64,000 nucleotides of DNA from Heteroscillospira sp050943935 (GCA_050943935.1 JBMNQC010000002.1:62001-126000); one strand, 5' to 3'; shown: positions 16,119 through 24,796, counted from the stretch's first letter. Numbers and translations are program-made. The notes: generated from the sequence alone by a model not told the origin.

Positions 16119-17354
16119 ATGGACTACGGACTTTTGGGCGAAAAGCTCGCCCACAGCTTCTCGCCACAGATACACACCCTGCTGGGCTGTCCGGGTTACG
16201 GGCTCATGGAGGTTCCGAAAAATGAGTTGGAAGCCTTTATGCTCCGGAGAGATTTTAAGGCCATAAACGTTACCATTCCCTACAAGCGGGATGTGATGGC
16301 CTACTGCGCCCATATTGACGGCTCCGCCCGGGAGATAGGCTGTGTGAACACCATAGTGAACCGCGGCGGTGAGCTTTGGGGCTGGAACACGGATTTTGCC
16401 GGCTTTCTGTATATGGCCGACCGTGCCGGAGTGGATTTTGCCGGCGCCAAGGTACTTATCCTGGGCTCCGGCGGCACAAGCCTCACGGCCTCGGCGGCGG
16501 TAAAGAGCCGCGGCGCGCGGGACCTTGTCCGCGTCTCACGCTCCGGCAAAGTGAACTACGACAATGTGGCTCTACTGCACCCGGACGCCGACATAATAGT
16601 GAACACCACACCCGTTGGCATGTACCCCAACAACGGCAAAGCAGCCCTGGAGCTGAGTATATTCAAACAGCTGCGGGGTGTGCTGGACGTGGTGTATAAT
16701 CCCCTGAAAACCGCCCTCATCCTCCAGGCGGAGGCTCTGGGCATCCCCGCCTCCGGCGGGCTGCCCATGCTTGTAACCCAGGCTGTGTTTGCCGAGGAGC
16801 ATTTCTTCGGCGAGAAAATTCCCAACGAAAAATACGAGGAGGTGCTCCGGGAGATAGACGCCGAGAAGCGCTCTATCATACTCATGGGTATGCCCGGCTG
16901 CGGCAAATCCTCCCTTGGCGCGGAGCTGCACCGAATCACGGGACGAGACTTCATAGACCTGGATCAGGAGATAGTCCGGGAGGCGGGCTGCTCCATTCCG
17001 GAGATTTTCGCCGGACAGGGCGAAAAGGCCTTTCGGGATATGGAGAGTACTGTGCTGGAGAGGGCCTCCAAACAGGGCGGATGCATAATCTCCCTGGGCG
17101 GCGGCAGCGTGCTGCGTGAGGAAAACCGCGCGGCCATAGCCCAGAACGGATTTGTGGTATATATCCGCAGGGATCTTAATGAGCTGCCTACAGACGGGCG
17201 CCCCCTCTCAAAGGACAGCGCCGCTCTGACAGAGCTTTTACGGCAGCGCCACCCCGTTTACTCCGCCTGCGCCGACTGCGTGTGTGAAAACAGCTCCACC
17301 ATCCCCGCGCTGGCCCATGATGTACTGAAAAAATTTGCCGAAAGGAAGATATAA
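16119..17354 (+). CDS. aroE/aroK: Bifunctional shikimate dehydrogenase / shikimate kinase (AroE-AroK fusion)
   Basis: A 411-residue fusion. Residues ~1-245 are shikimate dehydrogenase: the YGLLGEKLAHSFSPQIH start, VTIPYKRDVMAYC (catalytic Lys), GWNTDFAGF and the NADP-binding LILGSGGTSLTASAA. Residues ~250-411 are shikimate kinase: Walker A GMPGCGKSSLG, DFIDLDQEI, GEKAFRDMES and SLGGGSVL. Fusion of these successive enzymes (dehydroshikimate to shikimate to shikimate 3-phosphate) is known in some Firmicutes. It lies 9 bp after pheA and abuts aroQ. Confidence 0.95.
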   Translation: MDYGLLGEKLAHSFSPQIHTLLGCPGYGLMEVPKNELEAFMLRRDFKAINVTIPYKRDVMAYCAHIDGSAREIGCVNTIVNRGGELWGWNTDFAGFLYMADRAGVDFAGAKVLILGSGGTSLTASAAVKSRGARDLVRVSRSGKVNYDNVALLHPDADIIVNTTPVGMYPNNGKAALELSIFKQLRGVLDVVYNPLKTALILQAEALGIPASGGLPMLVTQAVFAEEHFFGEKIPNEKYEEVLREIDAEKRSIILMGMPGCGKSSLGAELHRITGRDFIDLDQEIVREAGCSIPEIFAGQGEKAFRDMESTVLERASKQGGCIISLGGGSVLREENRAAIAQNGFVVYIRRDLNELPTDGRPLSKDSAALTELLRQRHPVYSACADCVCENSSTIPALAHDVLKKFAERKI

Positions 17355-17798
17355 ATGCGCTTTCTTATTCTGAACGGACCCAATATCAATTTCCTCGGAA
17401 TCCGTGAGCCGGAGATATACGGCGGCAGGACCTACAAAGACCTCCTTGCCTATATAGAAAAAAGCTGCACCGAACTGGGTGTGGAATGTGAATTTTTCCA
17501 GTCCAACCACGAGGGCAGTTTGGTTGACGCCATCCAGGGCGCTTACGGACGCGCGGAGAACAAGATTGACGGCATAGTAATAAACCCCGCCGCCTACACC
17601 CATACCAGCGTCGCCATACTGGACGCTCTGAAGGCCGTGGGGCTGCCCGCTGTGGAGGTACACCTCAGCGACGTGACCAAGCGCGAGGACTTCCGCCAGG
17701 TTTCCTACGCAGGCATGGCCTGCTGCGCCCATTATATAGGTCTGGGCTTTGACGGCTATATCGAGGCAGTAAAATATCTCATTGAAAAACTCAGCTGA
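17355..17798 (+). CDS. aroQ: 3-dehydroquinate dehydratase, type II
   Basis: A 147-residue type II dehydroquinase. It has the NGPNINFLGIREPEIYG N terminus (with the catalytic Tyr region), FFQSNHEGSLVDAIQ, INPAAYTHTSVAI and VEVHLSDVTKREDFR. It is the last gene of the aromatic operon. Chorismate synthase (aroC) is not in the operon or the window. Confidence 0.95.
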   Translation: MRFLILNGPNINFLGIREPEIYGGRTYKDLLAYIEKSCTELGVECEFFQSNHEGSLVDAIQGAYGRAENKIDGIVINPAAYTHTSVAILDALKAVGLPAVEVHLSDVTKREDFRQVSYAGMACCAHYIGLGFDGYIEAVKYLIEKLS

Positions 17799-17834
17799 CT
17801 TCCCCGCAGTTTTGCCGCCCTGGAATCCCCGCTA

Positions 17835-17863
17835 TTGACATTTCAGGAACAATGTGTTACAAT
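17835..17863 (+). promoter_or_regulatory. Promoter upstream of the 96-aa protein and NlpC/P60 gene
   Basis: TTGACA (17835-17840), 17-bp spacer, TACAAT (17858-17863). It sits in the 98-bp gap after aroQ, so the next two genes need not depend on the attenuated operon. Confidence 0.7.
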
Positions 17864-17896
17864 TTGGTTACGTTTATTACGAAAGGAAGGATTTCT

Positions 17897-18187
17897 ATGG
17901 CAGCAAAACCCGCTACTCTGGAATACCGCGGTCATCCCCTGCGCCGCAAGGACAATTTTATTTATTACGGCAGCATGGCCGACAAATACATCATCATGCT
18001 CCAGATAATGGAAACCAAGAAGATCAAGGATATGGACGTAGCCACCCGTGTTTCCGTGCAGCTTCAGCACACCGACCCTGATATGAAGAGCCGGGACCGC
18101 GTTGTGAAGAAGAGCGAAAAAAACAGCCTCTACGCCGCCATGGATGTGGCCTCCGTCTGGCTGGAGCGCGCTCTGTCCGACAGATAA
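17897..18187 (+). CDS. Conserved small hypothetical protein
   Basis: A 96-residue, highly charged protein of unknown function. ATG 17897 is chosen because of GAAAGGAAGG upstream; an upstream in-frame ATG at 17852 lies within the promoter. There is no signal peptide or membrane segment. The sequence ITMLQIMETKK-like middle and the basic KSRDRVVKKSEK stretch suggest a compact cytoplasmic protein. It is 12 bp from the NlpC/P60 gene and probably co-transcribed. Confidence 0.7.
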   Translation: MAAKPATLEYRGHPLRRKDNFIYYGSMADKYIIMLQIMETKKIKDMDVATRVSVQLQHTDPDMKSRDRVVKKSEKNSLYAAMDVASVWLERALSDR

Positions 18188-18199
18188 CAGGGTAACGTC

Positions 18200-19078
18200 A
18201 TGAAGCACAATCTCTTTCGCTCCCTTTTCATCGGTGCAGCCCTCACCTGCCTGCTAACCGTGTCCGCCTTTGCGGCCAACGCGGGCGGCGGCAGCGTAAA
18301 TGCCTCCGGAGTGAATCTGCGCTCCGACATGGGGACAAGCTCCGATGTTATCGCCAGCGTGGCTAAGGATACTCCCGTAGTGGTTATAAGCAAGGCCGAC
18401 AGCAGCTGGTATAAGGTCTGGACCGACGGCCGGGAGGGTTACATGTCCTCCGGATACATAAGCTTTGCCGAGACTATGGACGCCTCCTTCGGTCAGGGCA
18501 CCATCCGCGGCTCGGCAGTCCGCCTGCGCTCCGGCGCTGGTACTGATGCCGCGGTGCTGGGCAGTTTCGACACCGGCACGGTGATGGATGTGCTTGGCGT
18601 AAGCGGCAGCTGGTATAAGGTAAATTACCGCGGCACTCTCGGCTACGTCCACAGCGACTATATGGCGCTGGCAAACCAGTCTCTGCCCACTCCCGCCGCC
18701 TCCACCCCCGGCAGCAAAATAGTGGATACCGGTATGAAGTACATGGGCGTGCCCTATGTCTGGGCCGGGACCTCCCCCAAGGGCTTTGACTGCTCAGGCT
18801 TTGTCTACTACGTGTTCCAGGAGAACGGCTATAAGACCAACCGTACCGCCGCCTCCCTGTTCAATAACGGCGAATACATTGACCGTGCCAATCTCCAGCC
18901 CGGCGATATCATCTGCTTCTACAACGGCGGCTACAGTTATATCGGCCATGTGGGCATATACATAGGCAACAACCAGTTTATCCACGCCTCCTCCAGCGGC
19001 GGCAAGGTTGAGATAGACTCCCTCTCCGCTAACTACTACAACAATCACTACTACGGCGCCAGAAGAATCGCCGTATGA
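18200..19078 (+). CDS. Secreted SH3b-SH3b-NlpC/P60 peptidoglycan hydrolase
   Basis: A 292-residue exported protein. Residues 1-26 are a signal peptide ending SAFAA. Two bacterial SH3 domains follow (about 30-90, VNASGVNLRSDMGTSSDVIA, and 98-155, VRLRSGAGTDAAVLGSF). The C-terminal NlpC/P60 domain (~175-292) has the catalytic Cys in KGFDCSGFVYYVF, the His in YIGHVGIYIG, and a third polar residue near FIHASSSGG. It cleaves stem peptides (gamma-D-Glu-diamino acid type) in the cell wall during growth or division. Confidence 0.93.
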   Translation: MKHNLFRSLFIGAALTCLLTVSAFAANAGGGSVNASGVNLRSDMGTSSDVIASVAKDTPVVVISKADSSWYKVWTDGREGYMSSGYISFAETMDASFGQGTIRGSAVRLRSGAGTDAAVLGSFDTGTVMDVLGVSGSWYKVNYRGTLGYVHSDYMALANQSLPTPAASTPGSKIVDTGMKYMGVPYVWAGTSPKGFDCSGFVYYVFQENGYKTNRTAASLFNNGEYIDRANLQPGDIICFYNGGYSYIGHVGIYIGNNQFIHASSSGGKVEIDSLSANYYNNHYYGARRIAV

Positions 19079-19080
19079 CA

Positions 19081-19115
19081 AAAATCCCTCCGACCATATG
19101 TCGGGGGGATTTTTT
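19081..19115 (+). terminator. Terminator after the NlpC/P60 gene
   Basis: An inverted repeat, AAATCCCTCCGAC / GTCGGGGGGATTT, with loop CATAT, then a T-run. Confidence 0.8.
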
Positions 19116-19116
19116 G

Positions 19117-19290
19117 CACCGTTCCGAAGCCTCCCTTGTATAAAGGGAGGTGGCACGGCGAAGCCGTGACGGAGGGATTGTGATTTAGTCGAGGCTGCGA
19201 GTATATCCACGACGCCCGCAGACGATCCCTCAGTCAGCCTGTCGGCTGACAGCTCCCTTTACGCAAGGGAGCCGTGGAACTGCGAGTGTA
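19117..19290. repeat. Palindromic intergenic repeat element, second copy type
   Basis: The left arm AAGCCTCCCTTGTATAAAGG with GAAGCCGTGACGGAGGGATT is the approximate inverse of the right arm GATCCCTCAGTCAGCCTGTC plus GACAGCTCCCTTTACGCAAG. The architecture matches the element at 961-1077, but the sequence is a different subfamily. A second, degenerate right arm follows at 19306-19360 (CAGTCAGCCCGACAGC then TTTACGCAAGGGAGC). Apart from this the 19116-19428 gap holds only the promoter at 19369-19397. Confidence 0.75.
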
Positions 19291-19368
19291 TCAATGACAC
19301 CTACAGGCACCCCCCCAGTCAGCCCGACAGCTACCCAGTTTCCTTTACGCAAGGGAGCTTTTTTATGC

Positions 19369-19397
19369 TTGACTTTAATATTATTTAGGCATATACT
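19369..19397 (+). promoter_or_regulatory. Promoter of the CAT-like gene
   Basis: TTGACT (19369-19374), 17-bp spacer, TATACT (19392-19397), 31 bp before the start codon. Confidence 0.7.
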
Positions 19398-19428
19398 AAA
19401 TATAATTCAAGTTAAAGGTGAGGTTTAT

Positions 19429-20049
19429 ATGAAAAAAATCAATTTAGACCTTTGGGAGCGGCGTGAGCTGTTTGAGTTTTTCTCCCCCATGTCCGACCCC
19501 TTTTACAGCATCACCTTCACTCTGGATGTGACGAAGCTGTATGAGTACACCCACAGGCGGCAGATATCCTTTTACTACGCCCTGGTATATCTGAGCACCA
19601 AGGCCCTGAACCGTGTGGAGGAGCTGAGATACACCATTCGCGGCGGCGACGTATGGCTGCTGGATGAGCGCATCCCCAGCTTCACCGACCTGCATCCCGG
19701 CAGCGAGACCTTCCACATAGTTACCCTCCCCTGCCGGGGCACAATGGATGAATTCTGCCGTGCCGCCCGGGACAAGAGCCGTGCCCAGACGCGGATGCTC
19801 AATCAGTCCGAGGAGACAGACGACCTCATGTTCATCACCTGCCTGCCCTGGTTCGACGCCACCGCGGTGAAAAACGAGCGCGACATGGACCCGGACGACG
19901 CCATCCCCCGGCTGGCCTGGGGCAAATATGTGCAGAACGGCGACAAAAAGGAGCTGCACTACTCCGTGGAGCTGAACCACCGCTTTGCGGACGGCTTCCA
20001 TGTGGGGCGCTTTTATCAGGAGCTGAGCGCCCTCATAAGCGAGCTGTAA
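19429..20049 (+). CDS. Chloramphenicol acetyltransferase-like protein
   Basis: A 206-residue CAT-superfamily protein; ATG 19429 follows AAGGTGAGG, and the longer frame begins within the repeat. The C-terminal HRFADGFHVGRFYQEL keeps the HxxxDG active-site histidine and aspartate of the family. FYYALVYLSTKALN and FVEFFSPMSDPF-like N-terminal segments fit too. Many CAT-like proteins encoded beside DUF2089 genes do not give drug resistance, so the acetyl acceptor is unknown. It is 10 bp from the DUF2089 gene. Confidence 0.85.
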   Translation: MKKINLDLWERRELFEFFSPMSDPFYSITFTLDVTKLYEYTHRRQISFYYALVYLSTKALNRVEELRYTIRGGDVWLLDERIPSFTDLHPGSETFHIVTLPCRGTMDEFCRAARDKSRAQTRMLNQSEETDDLMFITCLPWFDATAVKNERDMDPDDAIPRLAWGKYVQNGDKKELHYSVELNHRFADGFHVGRFYQELSALISEL

Positions 20050-20059
20050 GGAGGGAACC

Positions 20060-20350
20060 ATGGACAGAATGCCCGACTGGATGTCCGGTCTCGAGGACGA
20101 GGATGTGCGCTTCATACGCAACTTCATACTCTCCTCCGGCTCTCTGAAGGAGATAGCCTCCCAGTATGGCGTGAGCTACCCCACCGTGCGCCTGCGGCTG
20201 GACCGGCTGATACAGAAAATAAGGCTGACGGAGGAAGAGCAGACAGACCCCTTCATCGCCACCATCAAGCGTCTGGCTCTGGACGAGAAGCTGGACTTCG
20301 ACACCGCAAAGCTGCTTATCAGCGAATATAAGAAAGGACGGACAAACTGA
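20060..20350 (+). CDS. DUF2089 family protein (putative HTH regulator)
   Basis: A 96-residue protein with RBS AAGGAGG. The segment SGSLKEIASQYGVSYPTVRLRLDRLIQKI is a helix-turn-helix, as in DUF2089. It ends in an overlap TGATG with the next gene. Likely a small DNA-binding regulator controlling its own operon; the target is not shown. Confidence 0.8.
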   Translation: MDRMPDWMSGLEDEDVRFIRNFILSSGSLKEIASQYGVSYPTVRLRLDRLIQKIRLTEEEQTDPFIATIKRLALDEKLDFDTAKLLISEYKKGRTN

Positions 20351-20670
20351 TGATTATTGCTACGATATACACAGTCATTCTTCTTGTCATGCTGGTGGCC
20401 ATTCCATTTTTAGAGTGGCGGCTGGCTAAATGTGAGCACCCGCTCCCAGGACTTGTGCTGCCGGGTATAGGCCTGCTGTACTCCCTGGTAGCCCTGCTCA
20501 GCTACGCCGTCTACGACGGCCAGCCTCTAGGCAGCATAATAGTGGATATGCTGCTCATCTTCCTCATGAGCAACATCCCCACTCTGATACTGCTGGCCAT
20601 TTTCTTCGGCGTCCGGGGCAAAAAGCGCCGTAAAAGCGCCGTGGACAAAATGAACATACAGGACCTGTAA
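20350..20670 (+). CDS. Small hypothetical membrane protein
   Basis: A 106-residue protein with three hydrophobic segments (about residues 1-22, 33-54 and 65-88) and a basic C-terminal tail (RGKKRRKSAVDKM). It overlaps the DUF2089 gene by one base. No family recognised. Confidence 0.7.
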   Translation: MIIATIYTVILLVMLVAIPFLEWRLAKCEHPLPGLVLPGIGLLYSLVALLSYAVYDGQPLGSIIVDMLLIFLMSNIPTLILLAIFFGVRGKKRRKSAVDKMNIQDL

Positions 20671-20676
20671 AAAGGA

Positions 20677-20702
20677 AAAGCCCGCTTATAAGCGGGCTTT
20701 TT
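20677..20702 (+). terminator. Terminator after the CAT/DUF2089 operon
   Basis: A perfect stem, AAAGCCCGCTT / AAGCGGGCTTT, with a 2-base minimal loop centre, followed by T residues. Confidence 0.85.
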
Positions 20703-20746
20703 CAGTCTGTGAAATCATACGCTAACATGACACACAAGAATTATGC

Positions 20747-20775
20747 TTGTAAAGGGCGTAATACGGTGATAAAAT
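20747..20775 (+). promoter_or_regulatory. Promoter of the Nudix hydrolase gene
   Basis: TTGTAA (20747-20752), 17-bp spacer, TAAAAT (20770-20775), 31 bp upstream of the ATG. Confidence 0.55.
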
Positions 20776-20806
20776 CGGCATATAGCGCAAGTTCGGAGGT
20801 GCTTTT

Positions 20807-21454
20807 ATGTCCGAAATGGTAAACATATTTGACGAAAACCAGCAGCTCATCGGCTCAGCTGAGCGCAGCGAGGCCCACAGGCTGGGTCTGATGCATGATG
20901 TGGTGCATTGCTGGGTGGTGGATCCGCGGGGCGAAGGGCGGGTATATTTTCAGCAGCGCTCCCGGAGCAAGGCCACCTTCCCCCTTTACTACGACATAGC
21001 CGTGGGCGGCCATATCCAAGCCGGAGAGCCTCCGGAGAAAGCAGCTCTCCGTGAGATAAAAGAGGAGATCGGCCTTGAGCTCCACAGCTGGGAGCTGTGC
21101 TACTGCGGCTCGCTGCGGAAATCGGACTATTTCTCCGAGGGTCTGGACCGGGAGATAGGCAGAGTATTTCTCTTTACACGCCCCGCGCCATGCTTTGAGC
21201 CAGGAGATGAGCTTGAGCGTATGGTGAGCATCTCCCTGCCCGAATATCTGCGGCGATTCCAGCTGCCATTTGTGAGCGCCCGCACCGAGGACGGTCTCGG
21301 GCTTGAAATCTACCCCGAAAACTGGGCGGGCACCATGTCCCGCGAGTTTGAGGACATAGTTCTGCCCCACATACGCCTGCTCCCCGATGATAAAAGCGAG
21401 TTTTACGGCTCCTGCTCCATGTTCTCAACCGGAGACGACGTGCGGCCATGCTGA
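20807..21454 (+). CDS. NUDIX hydrolase
   Basis: A 215-residue Nudix protein with RBS GGAGG. The full Nudix box (GX5EX7REUXEEXGU) is at about residues 69-91: GHIQAGE, then seven residues, then REIKEEIGLEL. The N-terminal half (FDENQQLIGSAERSEAHRLG, HVVHCWVVD-like) resembles the subgroup that includes isopentenyl diphosphate isomerase-like Nudix proteins, but the substrate cannot be told. It is monocistronic. Confidence 0.92.
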   Translation: MSEMVNIFDENQQLIGSAERSEAHRLGLMHDVVHCWVVDPRGEGRVYFQQRSRSKATFPLYYDIAVGGHIQAGEPPEKAALREIKEEIGLELHSWELCYCGSLRKSDYFSEGLDREIGRVFLFTRPAPCFEPGDELERMVSISLPEYLRRFQLPFVSARTEDGLGLEIYPENWAGTMSREFEDIVLPHIRLLPDDKSEFYGSCSMFSTGDDVRPC

Positions 21455-21522
21455 TGGCCAAGTACATTTTACCGCTGGTTCTGTTTTGCGGTGTATGCAC
21501 GCACAGGCACATTTCATTGTTT

Positions 21523-21562
21523 TCCATAAAAAAAACCACGCCGGAAATCCAGCGTGGTTTCT
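21523..21562 (-). terminator. Terminator of the glycerate operon
   Basis: Stem AAACCACGC / GCGTGGTTT (21533-21560) with a long T-run on the minus strand (A-run from 21527). It may also stop the convergent Nudix transcript. Confidence 0.8.
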
Positions 21563-21587
21563 TATTTGGTTTGGTTTCAGACGGTTC

Positions 21588-22472
21588 TTACACCATAGCC
21601 CAGGCGCGGTTGAGGCAGCGCTTGGTGTTGGCCAGAACAGTCAGCTCGTCCTCACCGGGACGCAGGGTGACTTCCATGGAGAGAACATAGGGATTCTCAG
21701 CATCGAAGAAGCCCTCTTCCTTCAGCACGCGGAGGAAGTCCACCAGCTCGGCCACATCGTTGGCACTCTCAGGATAGCCCATACGGGGATGCAGATCTCC
21801 GTAGCCATCACAGCCGGGCTTCACAACGGCGTTGCCGAAGTGGAAGTGAGTGATGTAGGGGCGCAGAGTACGCACCACAAAGCGGCTGGTCTCGTAGGTG
21901 GTGGGGAAGTGGCTCAGGTCTACCAGCAGGCCGAAGTTGGCATGGGTCATGCGCATATCGGCGGCGAACTGAGCGGCATAGGGAGCGGGGCCAATGAGAG
22001 CGGCCTTGTCCATATCGTAGTCAAAGACCTCCAGCTCTACGTTCATGCCCTTCTTGGCGGCATAATCGCAGACATTGCGGGTGGTCTTGAGCAGCTGGGC
22101 ATAAGCCTCGGCCTTGGTGGCCTCTTCCCACTTGCCGGCCAGGAAAGCGATGCCCTTGGCGCCCAGGTACTCAGCCTCGTCAACAGCCTCTATGAGAGTG
22201 GCCTCGGCCTTCTGGCGCTCGGTCTCGTCGATGGCGTTGGGGTTGAGCTTGGGTCCAAGCAGGCGGGGCTGAGCGCCGTAGCAGACCTTCAGATGACTCT
22301 GATCCAGAATCTTCTTGGCCTCTTCGTTCTTCTCGCCGTAGCCCTTGAGCTCGATAGCGTCAAAGAAATCGTCTCTGGCAATGGCCAGCAGGGAATCCAT
22401 GGGGTCCATCTTGGGGTAGCTCATCCACTGGATGGTGCCTACCTGGAAATACTTATGAATAGACTCGTACAT
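21588..22472 (-). CDS. Sugar phosphate isomerase/epimerase-like TIM barrel protein
   Basis: A 294-residue xylose isomerase-like TIM-barrel protein. Metal-ligand type residues occur at GMNVELEVFDYD (Glu), LLVDLSHFPTTYE (Asp/His), YITHFHFGNAV (His) and the terminal LSMEVTLRPGED (Glu). It is the third gene of an operon with glycerate kinase and a hydroxyacid dehydrogenase. Hydroxypyruvate/tartronate semialdehyde isomerisation is therefore a plausible role, though other sugar-acid epimerisations are possible. Confidence 0.82.
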   Translation of the reverse strand: MYESIHKYFQVGTIQWMSYPKMDPMDSLLAIARDDFFDAIELKGYGEKNEEAKKILDQSHLKVCYGAQPRLLGPKLNPNAIDETERQKAEATLIEAVDEAEYLGAKGIAFLAGKWEEATKAEAYAQLLKTTRNVCDYAAKKGMNVELEVFDYDMDKAALIGPAPYAAQFAADMRMTHANFGLLVDLSHFPTTYETSRFVVRTLRPYITHFHFGNAVVKPGCDGYGDLHPRMGYPESANDVAELVDFLRVLKEEGFFDAENPYVLSMEVTLRPGEDELTVLANTKRCLNRAWAMV

Positions 22473-22493
22473 TATTACCCTCCAAAAGCCAAC

Positions 22494-23459
22494 TTACTTG
22501 TTGACGACGTTCTGGGGATTGCCCTCGATGAAGGTCTTGACGTTGCCGACAATGCAATCCATGATGCGCTGACGGGCTTCCTTGGCACCCCAGGACATAT
22601 GAGGAGTGATGATGCAGTTCTTGGCCTTGAGCAGGGGGTTATCGGCACGGATGGGCTCGGTGTAGACAACGTCCAGACCGGCGGCGTAGATCTTGCCGCT
22701 GTTCAGAGCGTCGGCAACGTCCTGCTCGTTGATGAGCTGGCCGCGAGCGTTGTTGATGATGATAACGCCGTCCTTCATCTTGGCAATGGTGTCCTTGTTG
22801 ATCATACCGGTGTTCTCGGGAGTGAGGTTGCAGTGCAGGGTGATAACATCGGAAGTGGCCAGCAGAGTGTCGAGGTCGACATACTCAGCAATCTCACGGC
22901 CGAAATCGTTGGGATACAGGTCGTAAGCAATGACCTTCATGCCCAGAGCCTTGGCGATCTTGCCCTCGGTCTGACCGATGCGGCCGAAGCCGATGATACC
23001 GATGGTCTTGTCGGCCAGCTCGATGAGGGGATAATCCCAGTAGCACCAGTCAATATGGTTCTGCCACTTGCCCTCGAAAACGGTCTGGCTGTGGTGGCCG
23101 ATGTGGTGGCAAATCTCCAGCAGCAGAGCGATGGAGTACTGGCTGACGGAAGCGGTACCATAGGTGGGAACGTTGGATACGGGGATGCCCTTGGTCTTGG
23201 CATACTCATAATCAACTACGTTGTAACCGGTAGCGAGAACGGTGACGAGCTTGACGTTGGGGCAAGCATCGAAAACAGCCTTGGAAACAGGGGTCTTGTT
23301 GGTGACGATAACATCAGCATCGCCAACGCGCTCGATAACCTCGTTCTGATCGGTCAGAGAGGTGCGGTCGTACAGAACGACCTCGCCCAGAGCCTTCAGA
23401 CCGTCCCAGCTCAGATCGCCGGGGTTCTCAGTGTAACCGTCGAGTACTACAATTTTCAT
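22494..23459 (-). CDS. D-2-hydroxyacid dehydrogenase (probable glycerate/hydroxypyruvate reductase)
   Basis: A 321-residue NAD-dependent D-2-hydroxyacid dehydrogenase. The Rossmann motif IGIIGFGRIGQTEGKIAKAL (about residue 148) is followed by catalytic Arg in INNARGQLINE, Glu in VVYTEPI and His in IITPHMSWG. The pattern fits glycerate dehydrogenase (hydroxypyruvate reductase), and the upstream glycerate kinase supports this. RBS GGAGG. It lies 70 bp after the kinase gene. Confidence 0.9.
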   Translation of the reverse strand: MKIVVLDGYTENPGDLSWDGLKALGEVVLYDRTSLTDQNEVIERVGDADVIVTNKTPVSKAVFDACPNVKLVTVLATGYNVVDYEYAKTKGIPVSNVPTYGTASVSQYSIALLLEICHHIGHHSQTVFEGKWQNHIDWCYWDYPLIELADKTIGIIGFGRIGQTEGKIAKALGMKVIAYDLYPNDFGREIAEYVDLDTLLATSDVITLHCNLTPENTGMINKDTIAKMKDGVIIINNARGQLINEQDVADALNSGKIYAAGLDVVYTEPIRADNPLLKAKNCIITPHMSWGAKEARQRIMDCIVGNVKTFIEGNPQNVVNK

Positions 23460-23529
23460 TGTCTTTTACCTCCAAAGTAAAATTTGAACTATATTAATGG
23501 AATTGTGCGTAAAATTAGTGGTGGACTGC

Positions 23530-24672
23530 TTACTTCTTAATCTCGTAACCGGCCTTGACAATCATGAGAGTGCGGTATGCAGCGCCGCGGAAAAGCTCCT
23601 CAGCGTTGGCAATAGCGTCGTCCAGCTTCATGATGCCGTTGACGGTGGGGATGATGGAAGTGATGCCACAGTCATAGAGGCTCTCGGCGCCGGGCAGCAT
23701 GCTGCCGACAATGGCGATGGCGGGAATACCGCGCTTCATGGCGCTGGTGCCCACACCGTAGAGGACCTTGCCGTTGGCGGACTGATGGTCTGCTCTGCCC
23801 TCGCCGGAGATGACCACGTCCACGCCCTCCAGCTTCTTATCGAAGTCGGAAAGCTGCAGTACGGTGTCGATACCGGACTGGAGCTGAGCCTTCAGGAATA
23901 CCATGAGGGCTGCGCTCAGGCCGCCGGCAGCGCCGGTGCTGGGCTTATCGCCGATATATTCGCCGAACTTGGCGTTGATGACGTTGACATAGTTCTCCAT
24001 GCCGGCCTCAAGGGCGACAAGGCGGGCCTCGTCGGCGCCCTTCTGAGGTCCAAAGACGTAGGTAGCGCCCTTTGGTCCCAGCAGGGGGAAGGTAACGTCG
24101 CACATAACGGTAAACTTGGTGTCCTTGGCAGCGGGATGCAGGCCGGAGACGTCGATATCGGCAATCTCAGCCAGGCCCTTGCCGCCCAGGTAGACTTCCT
24201 GGCCGTTCTTGTCCAGGAACTTGACGCCCAGAGCGCCCATGCAGCCGATGCCGCCGTCGTTGGTGGCGCTGCCGCCCACACCGATGATGATGTTGCGGTA
24301 GCCGGCGTCCAGAGCGTGGCGGATAAGCTCACCTGTACCGTAGGTGGTGGTATTCATGGGGTCGCGCTTATCGTTGGGAACCATAGGCAGGCCGGAGGCC
24401 GCAGCCATCTCGATGATGGCGGTGTTCTCATCCAGCACGCCGTAAACAGCGTCCACATCCTCAAAGAGGGGTCCCTTTACGGGGACGGTGACAAACTTGC
24501 CGTTGTTGATGTCCACAAGCACCTCCATGGTGCCCTCGCCGCCGTCGGCCATGGGGACGGAGACGCACTCACAGCCGGGGAAAATCTTCTCGGCTTCTTC
24601 GGTGAGGAGACGGATGATATCCTTCGAGCTCAGGCTGCCCTTGAAGGAGTCGGGCGCAAACAGGAATTTCAT
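23530..24672 (-). CDS. Glycerate kinase
   Basis: A 380-residue class I glycerate kinase (GlxK/GarK type), forming 2- or 3-phosphoglycerate from glycerate. Motifs: APDSFKGSLSS at the N terminus, VPMADGGEGTMEVL, GVGGSATNDGGIGCMGALG and VDVVISGEGRADHQS. It is the first gene of the operon and sits behind a consensus promoter. Together with the two downstream genes it would link hydroxypyruvate/glycerate to glycolysis. Confidence 0.95.
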   Translation of the reverse strand: MKFLFAPDSFKGSLSSKDIIRLLTEEAEKIFPGCECVSVPMADGGEGTMEVLVDINNGKFVTVPVKGPLFEDVDAVYGVLDENTAIIEMAAASGLPMVPNDKRDPMNTTTYGTGELIRHALDAGYRNIIIGVGGSATNDGGIGCMGALGVKFLDKNGQEVYLGGKGLAEIADIDVSGLHPAAKDTKFTVMCDVTFPLLGPKGATYVFGPQKGADEARLVALEAGMENYVNVINAKFGEYIGDKPSTGAAGGLSAALMVFLKAQLQSGIDTVLQLSDFDKKLEGVDVVISGEGRADHQSANGKVLYGVGTSAMKRGIPAIAIVGSMLPGAESLYDCGITSIIPTVNGIMKLDDAIANAEELFRGAAYRTLMIVKAGYEIKK

Positions 24673-24767
24673 TGGTAATTCAACTGCCTCTCAATAAAAT
24701 TTTTTCAGCAGAAACAGCGCAAAGGCTGTTTATATGCGCAAAATGCCCACGATTTGGCATCATAGAC

Positions 24768-24796
24768 ATTATAAACTTTCAGTTCTGATTTGTCAA
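24768..24796 (-). promoter_or_regulatory. Promoter of the glycerate operon
   Basis: On the minus strand TTGACA (24796-24791), 17-bp spacer, TATAAT (24773-24768): a full consensus promoter 96 bp before glycerate kinase. ATGCC/GGCAT arms at 24743-24760 downstream of the start site might be an operator. Nothing else is seen in the 24673-25095 gap. Confidence 0.85.

Noticed and set aside
19429..20049. Chloramphenicol resistance gene
   Set aside because: The catalytic HxxxDG is kept, but the protein is a divergent CAT-like member within a chromosomal operon, with no mobile element beside it; resistance cannot be claimed.
21387..23480. A 697-codon open frame on the plus strand over the glycerate operon
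   Set aside because: It is antisense to two clear enzyme genes (dehydrogenase and TIM-barrel protein), has a low-complexity Val/Gly/Leu/Ala composition and no RBS. It is an artefact of codon bias on the other strand.
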